Assembly (NCBI GenBank): GCA_022701275.1
Contig: CP031740.1
Coordinates: 5,655,001-5,719,000 of the forward strand
Source: Microcoleus vaginatus PCC 9802
GTDB lineage: Bacteria; Cyanobacteriota; Cyanobacteriia; Cyanobacteriales; Microcoleaceae
Direction: 5' to 3'
DNA: 64,000 nucleotides
The position numbers and the translations under genes are program-made. This document shows positions 54,984 to 63,291 of the stretch, in pieces; within the stretch, counting starts at the first letter, position 1; every line of letters begins with the position of its first letter. The notes beneath the pieces were generated by a model. It was not told where the DNA came from, did not search any database, and saw only the letters and a list, made by a program, of their open reading frames with translations.

Positions 54984-57599
54984 TTAGTCCGCCTTTGGGT
55001 CTTTAGTATCGATTTCTCGCATAGTGGGGTTTTGTGTTGCTGGCCGCCCGTAGGGTTCCAGCGTGTTAGATTCTGGAAATCTTAAAGATTCGCTCTCTAA
55101 GTTGTCGGTGTAACCCTTTTCGGCGCTAGATATCCAGTTATCCAAGTCGCCGATTCCCAAACTTTCCCTAATGTCTCGCCTCATCAAAAATGAAGCTAAT
55201 TTTTGCGCGATACCCGCCGCATCTACTACCCGATCGAGCGCGCTTTCGGTTGCTACTTCTGTTACGGCTGCCGCGCTTGCAGAACTGTGTTTTAGAATTT
55301 CGATTAGCGCTTCTTTTAAAGTTTTAGGGTCTTTTTTTGCATCTATTGAACCAAATTTGATGGTACTAACTTCCAGCTCAGAATTTTGCAAAAGACCTGC
55401 TGACAACTGTTCGATTTCTGATTCTGTATTTTTAGTAGGAAAATTCGTTTTTGCTTCCCCAAAACCGTACTTGATCCACCATTGCTCAATCACAGAACGG
55501 TCTTGTCCTGCAAAAGGATCGAACGGTATAGGAATTTTGCTAACCTCCTCTGTTATGTCGAACCCTAAATACTCGGTTATTGCTTGAACGTATTTCGTAT
55601 TTTTGGCTAGCATTTGAAATGCCATAATGTCCAAATATGTTCGTCGCAAGTCGTAATTAGACCCCATGTCTCCGTCGCCCTCAACATCTAGAAGCTGTTG
55701 AAGTATGATTCGCAGCATATCGGCTTGAGAATGTACTTCAGTTACTATTGGTTTGTCATCTTTTATTGCGGGATTTGCAGCTTTAATTGTTATCTTTTGA
55801 GGCCAAAAACCGCGAGCGCGGTCATCGGCGCGAAACATATATTCAACCAAGTGAATTAAATTGCCTACCCGTAACTGACCTTTTTTCCCGGGGTAAACCC
55901 AGCGAGCCGGAATAGTTGAATTCTTGATTTCTGCAACTGGCAGAATTCTTTCTAACCTATTTTGCGATTCAATCAAATAGCGGAAGCCATCAGCAAATGA
56001 TTTCACCTCTACTTTTTTCTCGTTGATAATTCCGTCGTCGGTATTGAACCAAAAATCGTTAGGGTCTGGGTAGGTGAAGTCGTCGCCAGCAAGCCCTGTC
56101 ACTCGCTGAGTAAGCCACCTTAAAGTTCCAGTCTCGCTTTGCCTCAATTGTTCTTGACTGTCTTTTAAAAATTCCCCTGTACCGAGAACTCTTTCTAACC
56201 TCTCATTCTGCGCGCCTATTACAAGCAGTAATTCGCTTAAATTTCTTACCGTTATCCGCTCGTTACGCTTAGCAAATACAGGGTCGATCCATCGTTTCGG
56301 AACTTCAAAAGGAAAAGCCATCTTGTCACCTTGGAAAGCTTCCCCCTTAGTTTTGACGCCTGCAAATTCTTCTAGGGGTTCCATTCCCGGTATCGGGCTA
56401 ACCCCTAAATGTTTATGTATCCGGCGCAGCATTCGCACACTATCTCTACAGCATTCGTCCACGTTTTGCCTCCTTGGTGGTGGGTTTGGAAAAGGAATCG
56501 GGGAAGGAGAAAGAGGTACAATACGCTTTGGTAATGTTGGATCAGTGTTGTTACGGCTGCAAGGGATTTCATAAGCTGAAATATCCCATATTTGATTGGC
56601 GGGCCGAGTATTAGCAATATGATTTTTTAGGTAAGCGCCAGTACCCGTTAACATGAAAGGTGCTAATAATCTATCGAAATATTGGAAACTTTGAGAAGAA
56701 AGTATTATTTGTGGGCCCCCATCCAGTACGCCCCATGCTTTAAAATTAGCGCTAAATTTATTGTAATTTGCAGAAAAAGGATCTCTAGAGCCATTAGGAT
56801 CAGGCGGCTCATGATAGTCAATAAAAGCGGGAGTTCTACTATAAGGAATCTCTTGATAAGACGCGTAAAACAAAGGAGTTTGTTGAGTCCAATTACCACC
56901 ACCATAAGGGCTGCTAGGTGAAGATTGACTTATGAATTTAAGGGCGTTTTTATGTACTATATCCCACGTATAAATAGCAAGTGAGGCTGTATGCCACAAA
57001 ATCACTAAGTGATAACATTTGTTATCTTCGAGCAAGGGTACTATCTGATCGTGCGAAAAAGCAATGCCCGGTATTGAGGGAGTTGGAGATATTGGGGTTG
57101 TCGGCTCTTCTTTTTTAGGAAATCCAAATCCGAGGCTTATTTCTACGGGGGTAAATGGAATTTGCAACGTAAACTCAACGCCTACATCTCCCTCTGATGA
57201 GGAAACATTAATTCCTAATCCTCCAATCTCTCCCCCAATACTTCCCCCTATAACTTCGCCTGTATTTGTATTAATCTTTACGCCCCCACCGACTCCTAAA
57301 AAGCCGCCGGGAACCTCTGCACTGCCGCTGATAGAAATACTATTTTTATTGGGGTCTTCAGCGTTCGTTTCGCCGCTGACATTGACAGCAAGCGGCGACA
57401 CATCGACGCTCACGCCGCCAGTTACGGAAACGCCCCCAATATTTGCAACTTCTTGAGTGACGCCAATTCCTCCACTCGTTGCTGACGGTCGCGCCTTTCG
57501 CCCCATATCAACGCCGCTGTCCTTGCCGAGGTCGATTCCACTCGCCCCCCTGGTAGCGCTTGGTGATAGCCCTGACTTGCGACTGACTCTGCTAGACAT
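54984..57599 (-). CDS. Large hypothetical protein (871 residues), phage-like operon
   Basis: The largest gene of the element, from ATG 57599, overlapping the previous gene by 8 bases. Residues about 1-165 are Gly/Ser/Val-rich beta repeats (ISISGSAEVPGGFLGVGGGVKI, in part). A middle section (about 180-380) is Pro/Tyr/Ser-rich, then a Pro-rich hinge with CCRDSVRMLRRIHKHLGV. The C-terminal 450 residues are helical with repeated segments of the type FLLVIGAQNERLERVL / FRYLIESQNRLERIL / DMLRIILQQLLDVEG. I recognise no family. Size and modular make-up suit a structural or tail-associated protein, but this is inference. Confidence 0.6.
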   Translation of the reverse strand: MSSRVSRKSGLSPSATRGASGIDLGKDSGVDMGRKARPSATSGGIGVTQEVANIGGVSVTGGVSVDVSPLAVNVSGETNAEDPNKNSISISGSAEVPGGFLGVGGGVKINTNTGEVIGGSIGGEIGGLGINVSSSEGDVGVEFTLQIPFTPVEISLGFGFPKKEEPTTPISPTPSIPGIAFSHDQIVPLLEDNKCYHLVILWHTASLAIYTWDIVHKNALKFISQSSPSSPYGGGNWTQQTPLFYASYQEIPYSRTPAFIDYHEPPDPNGSRDPFSANYNKFSANFKAWGVLDGGPQIILSSQSFQYFDRLLAPFMLTGTGAYLKNHIANTRPANQIWDISAYEIPCSRNNTDPTLPKRIVPLSPSPIPFPNPPPRRQNVDECCRDSVRMLRRIHKHLGVSPIPGMEPLEEFAGVKTKGEAFQGDKMAFPFEVPKRWIDPVFAKRNERITVRNLSELLLVIGAQNERLERVLGTGEFLKDSQEQLRQSETGTLRWLTQRVTGLAGDDFTYPDPNDFWFNTDDGIINEKKVEVKSFADGFRYLIESQNRLERILPVAEIKNSTIPARWVYPGKKGQLRVGNLIHLVEYMFRADDRARGFWPQKITIKAANPAIKDDKPIVTEVHSQADMLRIILQQLLDVEGDGDMGSNYDLRRTYLDIMAFQMLAKNTKYVQAITEYLGFDITEEVSKIPIPFDPFAGQDRSVIEQWWIKYGFGEAKTNFPTKNTESEIEQLSAGLLQNSELEVSTIKFGSIDAKKDPKTLKEALIEILKHSSASAAAVTEVATESALDRVVDAAGIAQKLASFLMRRDIRESLGIGDLDNWISSAEKGYTDNLESESLRFPESNTLEPYGRPATQNPTMREIDTKDPKAD

Positions 57600-58419
57600 A
57601 ACTAGCTTCAACTCCTGAGAGGCGAGAGGGGCCGCCATCTGCGATCGCCCAAAGTTCCCCCGTCAACGTTTGCTCGGTCAGGTTGCCGCCGCCGTTGCGA
57701 GCAAGAAAAATGCCGCTGCCGACAGCGACGCTCGAATTGCCAGCAATCCAGATATCGGTGTTGCCAGTATTGGTGGCATAGAGGATGGCGCGGTTTTGGT
57801 TTGCTGTTCGGAATCGTGTAGGTGCTGCTGAAGGGATTTCGATGCCGTAGGGCAAGCCAGCGCCGATCGTCCTAATTTGTGGTTTGGCAATTAGGTCGAG
57901 ATTAAATCTAAAATCTCCCTCTAAATTGATATAGTCGCCATTTCCGAGAACTCCATGCCCGTAATTAATAATAGAAATTCCAAGCCGATCGTCGGGGCTT
58001 AGTAACTTTAGTTGATTAATCGTTAGGTAGGGAATCGTGAAAGGAATTGTTGTTTCCCTTCCCTTGTTCTGAAGCCGTGCGGTTGCTAGAGTTGACCACG
58101 CGCCCGTTCCCTTGCGAGCATGAAAACTCAGACCTACAAACGGATAACCCTTTTCAATAGCAAGCATTGCAGCGATTTTTTCAGCCGCCGACATTTCGGG
58201 ATAGATATCGGGGTAAGGTGCCTCTTGATAGGATGGCAAGTAAATTGCGCCGCTCAAGGCTTCTAGATAAAAACTTTTGCCTAAGTAATAGGAAGCAGAC
58301 AAAGGATCATATTCAGCAAAAGCATTAGCGCAATTGAGTATTTCAATAATCCCCGTTCCGTCGGCGCTGGTGATACTTCGCCGAAAAGTCCTTGTGTTCT
58401 CAAGTTGATTCTCAGCCAT
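57592..58419 (-). CDS. Hypothetical virion-surface-like protein
   Basis: 275 residues, beta-rich. The C-terminal 80 residues follow a pattern seen in phage receptor and head-fibre domains: NQNRAILYATNTGNTDIWI, SVAVGSGIFLARNGG, then LTGELWAIADGG. The protein at 59750 has a similar layout. It shares TGATG with the gene before it and overlaps the next by 8 bases. Confidence 0.55.
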   Translation of the reverse strand: MAENQLENTRTFRRSITSADGTGIIEILNCANAFAEYDPLSASYYLGKSFYLEALSGAIYLPSYQEAPYPDIYPEMSAAEKIAAMLAIEKGYPFVGLSFHARKGTGAWSTLATARLQNKGRETTIPFTIPYLTINQLKLLSPDDRLGISIINYGHGVLGNGDYINLEGDFRFNLDLIAKPQIRTIGAGLPYGIEIPSAAPTRFRTANQNRAILYATNTGNTDIWIAGNSSVAVGSGIFLARNGGGNLTEQTLTGELWAIADGGPSRLSGVEASYV

Positions 58420-58961
58420 CAGGTTAAATACACCTTGCCTTCGATTACACTGCCGCCACCGGGTAGGCTAATTACTTCTATGGGGAATTCCAGCAGCGCG
58501 CTAAATGTTGCGTTAGTACCTCCACTCGCAGCAAGGGTATGGGTGCAGCGGGTGATTGCATTTTTGTTTTCAGGGTTGCGCGATTTATCGAGTTCAATGA
58601 GCTTGAGAGCGATGACAGCCTCCATTGCCGCTTGAGCGAGGTTCGGGGCGCTGCTGCCACCAGTGCCACTGGTAAAAGTTGAACCTGTCAGATAATGAGT
58701 TGCGTTGTAACTTGTGCTGCCGCCTACTGCGTTGCTGGCGGTTACGTTTAGCAGCAAGTCAATTGCCGCCGTTTTAGTGGATAAATTGGCGGTGATGGTT
58801 ATGCGATCGGTTCTTTCAGCGACTCGCGTTAAATTATTTTCCTCCTGCTCCAAGAGTGCCAAAATTCCGTATACATACCGCTCCTTGCTTGCTGGGCCGG
58901 TAGGGTTGGCGTGAGAGGTTCCTGAAACCGAAGCGCCGGAACCCGAAGTGTGATCCGCCAT
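58419..58961 (-). CDS. Hypothetical Ser/Thr/Gly-rich protein, first gene of leftward operon
   Basis: 180 residues from ATG 58961 (MADHTSGSGASVSG). A central helix (ERYVYGILALLEQEENNLTRVAERTDR, in part) precedes beta-rich Ser/Thr sequence with GGSTSYNATHYLTGSTF and a conserved-looking C-terminal strand set. No Cys-rich or catalytic motif. As first gene of a packed operon it may be a virion component. A TTAAGTAAGAT box lies about 35 bases upstream of its start. Confidence 0.55.
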   Translation of the reverse strand: MADHTSGSGASVSGTSHANPTGPASKERYVYGILALLEQEENNLTRVAERTDRITITANLSTKTAAIDLLLNVTASNAVGGSTSYNATHYLTGSTFTSGTGGSSAPNLAQAAMEAVIALKLIELDKSRNPENKNAITRCTHTLAASGGTNATFSALLEFPIEVISLPGGGSVIEGKVYLT

Positions 58962-58993
58962 AAATGATTTAATATAATTCTTACTTCTCAAGT

Positions 58994-59004
58994 TTAAGTA
59001 AGAT
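58994..59004. promoter_or_regulatory. TTAAGTAAGAT box between divergent operons
   Basis: The same 11 bases occur at 63464-63474, and close variants at 63487-63497 and 63518-63528. It lies between the leftward 12-gene operon and the rightward recombinase operon, where a regulator could control both. Role inferred from repetition and position. Confidence 0.5.
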
Positions 59005-59173
59005 TAGAAGGCGGCTTGGTAGGCTTTTAAATTCTTAAGAAGTTGCTGAAATAGATAAAAGAGCAAATGTTTAAGAAAACCAAACAACCAGGAATCAATA
59101 GTTTCAACTGCTACACTAGATGAAGCGCCTAAAAGGTTGCTAATCGCCAAGTAATTGCACGGAAAGAGCAACT

Positions 59174-59746
59174 GTGAAGATTGCGGGAATTGGACAGGCT
59201 ACACCCTTAAACCTGCTGACTTATCAGAACATCAGCAACCATTTTGTAACAGATGTTCATAAATTATTTTTAGCTTTGGCTTGGTACACTGGGGAAAGAC
59301 CAGAGGCAATTCTAAGTATTGATGTTAAGCACGTCTACTCAGATGTTGCAAAATGTCAACCGCGTGACACAGTGCTTTACCCAGCTAGCAACAGGAAAGA
59401 TAAAACTACTCGCGAGGTTCCGAATCACTGGGCGCTGAAATTAATGTTAAGCGCTTACAAGCCCCCCGATAAGGGGTTCTTGTTTCCTTCCCTCTACAAG
59501 TCCGATCAGCACTTAAGCAGGCAAGCTATGGACAAGGCTTTCCGACGAGCGGTACAAAAAGCAGGGCTGGGAAATCAAGGGTATTCTTTATACTCGGCGA
59601 GACGCGGATTCATCACGCGCCTGAACGAACAAGGTTATGACATGAAAGTAATTCAAAAGCTGACAGGTCATAGGAGTTTAACTTCCCTTATTCGCTATAT
59701 AGATGTCACCGACGACCAACTAAGAAATGCAATTGCTAATTTTTAA
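59174..59746 (+). CDS. Small tyrosine recombinase/integrase
   Basis: 190 residues, only the catalytic domain of tyrosine recombinases. Visible residues: Arg42 (TGERPEAIL), Arg143 in YSARRGFI (the usual His of HxxR is Tyr140), His166 in LTGHRS, and nucleophile Tyr175 in LIRYID. A separate N-terminal arm-binding domain is missing, as in some plasmid and phage invertase-type enzymes. Start is GTG 59174. The stop is 3 bases from the next gene, so it is co-transcribed with two surface-like protein genes rather than standing at an element end. Confidence 0.88.
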   Translation: MKIAGIGQATPLNLLTYQNISNHFVTDVHKLFLALAWYTGERPEAILSIDVKHVYSDVAKCQPRDTVLYPASNRKDKTTREVPNHWALKLMLSAYKPPDKGFLFPSLYKSDQHLSRQAMDKAFRRAVQKAGLGNQGYSLYSARRGFITRLNEQGYDMKVIQKLTGHRSLTSLIRYIDVTDDQLRNAIANF

Positions 59747-59749
59747 ATT

Positions 59750-60088
59750 ATGGGACTTGTTAATCTAAATCCTTCTAATGTCGCTGTAAATGTTGCTGAA
59801 GATATCCGCAACCCCGACACAGCAACTAGCGTAAGTGCTACCGCCACCCTCGCCGTAGCACTTCCAGCTAATCCAAATCGAATCCATTATTCGATTTATA
59901 ATGCAGGCAGTCAAACCGTATTTATGCGGGAAAATAGCACCGTCACGGCTACTTTATACAAGCAGCCTATTCCGCCGGGGTTTGTTTGTACGCCGGACGA
60001 TGCAGGCTCTCGTTACACGGGAGCCATCGCCGTAATTACAGCCTCCGGCACTTCTAACTTGATGGTTACTGAATCTACCGCCGCTTAA
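59750..60088 (+). CDS. Virion-surface-like protein with MGLxNLNP N-terminus, copy A
   Basis: 112 residues. Starts MGLVNLNPSNVAVNV. The body (NPNRIHYSIYNAGSQTVFM, PIPPGFVCTPDDAG, TGAIAVITASGTSNLMV) is a beta-sandwich-like layout common in small phage fibre and head-decoration domains. It is packed between the recombinase (3-base gap) and copy B (1-base gap). No family named with confidence. Confidence 0.6.
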   Translation: MGLVNLNPSNVAVNVAEDIRNPDTATSVSATATLAVALPANPNRIHYSIYNAGSQTVFMRENSTVTATLYKQPIPPGFVCTPDDAGSRYTGAIAVITASGTSNLMVTESTAA

Positions 60089-60089
60089 A

Positions 60090-60665
60090 ATGGGGCTAAA
60101 AAATTTAAATCCAGCCAAGCCGATCGCAGAGTCAGACCTTCCACCCGAGGTTACTCGCGATTCAGAGTTTATCGCCGCCGACGCAGCGCATGTCAACGCC
60201 ACAGACCCGCACTTGCAATACGCAACGCAGGCGCGTGGCGACGCTCGATATCATCGGAAGTACGCTCAGACTTTTAAGGCCGCGCCCAATACTTCGCAAA
60301 CATTAACGGTAAACACAGCGGTTAAAATCCTTTTTCCATTTATCTCGTCAAACGTTGGCTCGCAATTTGCGAATAGTCGTCTGACGGCTTTAGAGGCTGA
60401 AAGCTGGCAAATAAGCACTTTTCTAACTTTAGAGATGACAGGTAGGATTGTTCTATCCCTTTTTAAAAACGGAATTTTTTTTAGAAAATTGTCAGATCAG
60501 ATAGCAAATAACGGATTCTCGGGGCAGTTAATAACACCTTTACCCGTGGCGCTTGTAGCTGGCGATTTTCTTGAACTTTACGCGCTAGCTTTTGGGACAA
60601 ACAGCAAAGTTTACGGCGATGTTAATCTAGACTCTACTTTGTGGGAAGGTTATCGCGTGGGGTAG
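60090..60665 (+). CDS. Tail-fibre-like protein with MGLxNLNP N-terminus, copy B
   Basis: 191 residues. Starts MGLKNLNPAKPIAES, the same head as copy A. A phage tail-fibre motif follows (DPHLQYATQARGDARYH), typical of collar or shaft repeats. The C-terminal 130 residues are beta-rich, like trimeric TNF/C1q-type tips (IVLSLFKNGIFFRKLS, GDFLELYALAFGTN). Overlaps the convergent gene at 60634 by 32 bases. Confidence 0.65.
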   Translation: MGLKNLNPAKPIAESDLPPEVTRDSEFIAADAAHVNATDPHLQYATQARGDARYHRKYAQTFKAAPNTSQTLTVNTAVKILFPFISSNVGSQFANSRLTALEAESWQISTFLTLEMTGRIVLSLFKNGIFFRKLSDQIANNGFSGQLITPLPVALVAGDFLELYALAFGTNSKVYGDVNLDSTLWEGYRVG

Positions 60666-61362
60666 TTTTGAGCGTAGCGGCAATTTCGGCGGGGGGAATT
60701 CCTGCTGCTAGTTGCGATCGCACTTCGGCAACGTTCGCCTGGGCGATCGGGGAATCGGTGTTGCCACCGCGAATATGCACTTGCCTTACCTTCCCCCCGT
60801 CCTTGTAAGACAGTCGATAATACTTTGCCTCACCCGCCCGCGCCGTACCGCGCGCTTTGTAAGTTGATACGGCAGTGTCGGATTCCCAACACTCCTCATC
60901 AACCGGGGGATTTGATTCTCCAATTGCGACCTCTGCAAGGGTTGGAGAATCAACGGCGGGGGTTGGCAGAATTGATTCTCCAACCGCGTTAAAGTCAATC
61001 TGGACATCGGTTTCACAGGTTGGCAAAATTGATTCTCCAACTGCGACCTCTGCCGGGGTTGGAGAATCAACGGCGGGGGGTGGGGGCGCGTCCTCAACCG
61101 CTGGTGGTGCGGGTGCTAGTTTAACCTCGTCGGGATAGAGAAAATCCCAATCGCTTGTATGCGGGTTCCAGAATTGCAGCGAGCCGTCGATCGGGTGTAC
61201 TCGATTAACCTTGTAAACTTCCCCTCGCTTCACCCATGCGGCGATGGCTGGTTTCCTTCGCAACATCACCCAGTCGCCGGCCTTGTAAAGGCTACCTACT
61301 TCCGCAGCAGCCGTATCAAAAAGTGAAAGTTGAGCGCTAACCATCTCTGTTGTAAGCTCCAT
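60634..61362 (-). CDS. Hypothetical protein with internal repeats, element-borne
   Basis: 242 residues. N-terminal SH3-like strands (KAGDWVMLRRKPAIAAWVKRGEVYKV) are followed by a Pro/Glu linker containing about four degenerate copies of VDSPTxAEVAVGESILP. The C-terminal domain has RGTARAGEAKYYRLSYKD and HIRGGNTDSPIAQANVAEVRSQL, a pattern I recall from cyanobacterial mobile elements, of unknown function. Its start overlaps the upstream gene by 26 bases, and its end overlaps copy B. Confidence 0.6.
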   Translation of the reverse strand: MELTTEMVSAQLSLFDTAAAEVGSLYKAGDWVMLRRKPAIAAWVKRGEVYKVNRVHPIDGSLQFWNPHTSDWDFLYPDEVKLAPAPPAVEDAPPPPAVDSPTPAEVAVGESILPTCETDVQIDFNAVGESILPTPAVDSPTLAEVAIGESNPPVDEECWESDTAVSTYKARGTARAGEAKYYRLSYKDGGKVRQVHIRGGNTDSPIAQANVAEVRSQLAAGIPPAEIAATLKTTPRDNLPTK

Positions 61363-61732
61363 CTGTTCCGCCGCCTAAAGTTTTTTCTATTTCCACAAGT
61401 TGCAAATCGGGAAATATGCAGTGCAGTTTGTCGTTGATGTAATCCAATTCCCAGCCCTCTATTTGGAGTTTGGGTTCACCGGGACAGTGAGCGCTGGTTT
61501 TAGTAAAATCGACCCCCCGCTGCTTGAGGTTTCTCTCGCAGATTTTAATGTACTCGTTCATCAGGCCGCTGAATTCAATAAATGTGTGGCAGTTGGTGGC
61601 GATCGCTTCACGGTAGTAGTTGTTGGCTGCTGCCTCCATCGCCTCCAATATTTCCTCTGGGGTTTGGGGAGAGTCTGGGAGTTCTTTTCTAGCTCCTCCC
61701 AGCAGAGATATCGCTTCCTCTTTCGTCAACAT
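61337..61732 (-). CDS. Hypothetical protein, element-borne
   Basis: 131 residues, mostly helical: TKEEAISLLGGARKELP, NNYYREAIATNCHTFIEFSGLMNEYIKICERNLK (in part), ending Gly-rich. AGAGGG precedes the ATG by 7 bases. Four TAGACA repeats at exact 11-base spacing lie directly upstream. Family unknown. Confidence 0.6.
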   Translation of the reverse strand: MLTKEEAISLLGGARKELPDSPQTPEEILEAMEAAANNYYREAIATNCHTFIEFSGLMNEYIKICERNLKQRGVDFTKTSAHCPGEPKLQIEGWELDYINDKLHCIFPDLQLVEIEKTLGGGTDGAYNRDG

Positions 61733-61751
61733 TGAATTCCCTCTAAGTGGT

Positions 61752-61790
61752 TGTCTACAGCTTGTCTACGACCTGTCTACAGTTTGTCTA
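61752..61790 (-). promoter_or_regulatory. Four TAGACA repeats phased at 11 bp
   Basis: On the minus strand TAGACA occurs at 61790-61785, 61779-61774, 61768-61763 and 61757-61752, each exactly 11 bases apart, 20 bases upstream of the 61337-61732 gene. One helical-turn spacing puts all copies on one DNA face, as in operator or iteron arrays. Confidence 0.75.
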
Positions 61791-61806
61791 GCAGCCGATC
61801 GCCCTG

Positions 61807-62109
61807 TTATGATTCAAAACCCTCTAGGGGGGATGTCTCTGGGGGGAAGTTTTTACCGCTGATCAAGTGCCAGCCGTGCTCGATAGCCGAAAAGGTAGCG
61901 GGACAATGAACAAATAATCTTTGCAATTTGAGGGCTGCAATTTTAGCGGCATACAACAGCGGGGCTAATTCCTCGCAATTTAGGCTAGAGCCGTGCAACG
62001 CTTGCACCGCTAGGATAAGAGCGTTGGCTTCGTGGCCATCAAAAGAAACTTGCAGGTTTTTAAGGCTTTCTAGCTCGCGTGAGACTTCATCTTCGTCGAA
62101 ATTTTTCAT
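61807..62109 (-). CDS. Hypothetical protein, element-borne
   Basis: 100 residues, helical (SRELESLKNLQVSFDGHEANALILAV in parts) with two Cys and a His/Trp tail (IEHGWHLISG). No family recognised. Its ATG lies inside a TAGACATG repeat unit, so a regulator bound there would block both transcription and the start site. No clear ribosome site. Confidence 0.55.
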   Translation of the reverse strand: MKNFDEDEVSRELESLKNLQVSFDGHEANALILAVQALHGSSLNCEELAPLLYAAKIAALKLQRLFVHCPATFSAIEHGWHLISGKNFPPETSPLEGFES

Positions 62110-62136
62110 GTCTATTTACTGTCTAGTGTTGGTCTA
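62109..62136 (-). promoter_or_regulatory. Three TAGACA-type repeats phased at 11 bp
   Basis: Minus-strand TAGACC (62136-62131), TAGACA (62125-62120) and TAGACA (62114-62109) are 11 bases apart, and the last runs into the start codon of the 61807 gene. Same unit and spacing as at 61752-61790. Both arrays are also followed on the upstream side by CGATCGGCT. Confidence 0.75.
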
Positions 62137-62171
62137 GTAGCCGATCGCCCTTCACGACCGATCGGCACATT

Positions 62172-62187
62172 GTCTTACTGTCTTACT
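62172..62187 (-). promoter_or_regulatory. Two AGTAAGAC boxes
   Basis: AGTAAGAC is repeated twice back to back on the minus strand. The core matches the AAGTAAGA boxes at 58994 and 63464-63528. It overlaps the end of the HU gene and lies upstream of the 61807 gene. Confidence 0.5.
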
Positions 62188-62461
62188 GGTGACTTACAGC
62201 ATCCCTGAACTGCTTGCCTGCCGAAAATGCAGGAATTGTAGTTGCTGGAATTTCCATCTTCTCCCCGGTCTTGGGGTTGCGGCCTTCCCTAGCTTTCCGC
62301 TCTCTCGCTTCCCAAGAGCCGAAACCTACCAGGGTTACTTTCTCGCCGTCGGCAACAGCTTGGGTGACGCAATCAAGGAAAGCGTCCAGCAGTGCGTTAG
62401 CTGCCTTTTGGGTGGTTTCGGCTTTGGCCGCCATCAGTTCCACCAGTTGTCCTTTGTTCAT
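62183..62461 (-). CDS. HU-family DNA-binding protein
   Basis: 92 residues of the HU/IHF family: MNKGQLVELMAAKAETTQKAANALLDAF (in part), VTLVGFGSWEARERKAREGRNPKTGEKMEIPA (in part) with the DNA-bending beta-arm, and the C-terminal helix FSAGKQFRDAV. It compacts and bends DNA and often serves phage recombination or packaging. It is element-borne and probably separate from the host's own HU gene. Confidence 0.92.
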   Translation of the reverse strand: MNKGQLVELMAAKAETTQKAANALLDAFLDCVTQAVADGEKVTLVGFGSWEARERKAREGRNPKTGEKMEIPATTIPAFSAGKQFRDAVSHQ

Positions 62462-62559
62462 AAGTGCGATCGCCTCGAATGACTATATCTAATGACTAAT
62501 TACTAACGCAAAAGCCAGCACCCGACGGCGACATTTTGAGCAGATGCGGGCGACTCTTG

Positions 62560-62979
62560 CTAGTTCAGCAAAATACCAAGACCCAAATCGCTGCACAGGA
62601 GGCTAACTAAGCGCTGTTGTTTAACACCATTGGGATATACCTTAAATCCACCGTCCTCTGCTTCAATTTCAATGTCACAAGAGCGAAAAGCATTGATCAC
62701 ATAATTGATAATTTCTGGATCACGCTCTTCTGGGCCCATGAAACATATGTTCGTTAGGCGATCGCCTCTAGTGAATAGTTTTTCTAGTGCAGTTAATGCT
62801 TCCAAGGCTTCATCGCAGCAATTGAATGTTCTCATGTGTCTTCGCAAGCTACTAGCAGTTGTGCCGGTCCAGTTTGACAATATAGAGAAGCTGTCGCGAG
62901 CTAAATCGCCAAACGGACTATCTTCTTCTAGGTAAGTTCTCAAAAAAGCCCGAAAACTTTTAGTTTCATTCGTTGCCAT
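62560..62979 (-). CDS. Hypothetical protein, possibly YozE SAM-like
   Basis: 139 residues. The N-terminal 60 residues (FRAFLRTYLEEDSPFGDLARDSF, in part) resemble the small helical YozE domain; the rest (LTNICFMGPEERDPEI, IEIEAEDGGFKVYPNG) is alpha/beta. Family call is tentative. Transcribed leftward in line with the HU gene, separated by about 100 bases. Confidence 0.55.
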   Translation of the reverse strand: MATNETKSFRAFLRTYLEEDSPFGDLARDSFSILSNWTGTTASSLRRHMRTFNCCDEALEALTALEKLFTRGDRLTNICFMGPEERDPEIINYVINAFRSCDIEIEAEDGGFKVYPNGVKQQRLVSLLCSDLGLGILLN

Positions 62980-63018
62980 ACGTCTGCTTCACTTAATTCG
63001 TTATTAACGCAGTAACGC

Positions 63019-63049
63019 AAAACCAGCACTCCTGATGGGGCGCTGGTTT
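63019..63049 (-). terminator. Possible terminator hairpin
   Basis: Stem AACCAGC/GCTGGTT (63021-63027, 63042-63048) with a 14-base loop. On the minus strand TTTT follows, in the direction of genes at 63060-63424. A partly similar sequence, TAACGCAAAAGCCAGCACC, lies after the 62560 gene, so it may be a repeated element terminator. The T-run is short. Confidence 0.4.
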
Positions 63050-63059
63050 CTGTTGCTTA

Positions 63060-63291
63060 CTATTCTGGACTTGCGTCCTGGGATTCTAGTGAATGTTGTT
63101 CTAATTGTTCTTGCTGTAGCTCTATTAGCTTGCGAAGGTTTTCAATCTTCTGTTCGTATTCCTTTGCCTCCTCTCGATACCACACGATGCACTCCCGGGA
63201 CTTCGCCAACTGCTTCTCTGCATCATCTAACAGTTGGGCAAGAATTCCCCCAATGGCGTCCTTACTACCAATTCCCTCCTTGCTATTTTTT
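63060..63291 (-). CDS. Coiled-coil reading frame, -1 relative to the 63227 gene
   Basis: About 77 codons with strong protein character: GSKDAIGGILAQLLDDAEKQL, then the coiled coil YREEAKEYEQKIENLRKLIELQQEQ (both in part). It has no good start codon of its own. It continues in the -1 frame from the ribbon-helix-helix gene at an A-run (63291-63286). Either a one-base error has split one gene, or the two are made as one protein by frameshifting, or it starts from an unusual codon after AAGGAGG (63280-63274). Confidence 0.45.
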
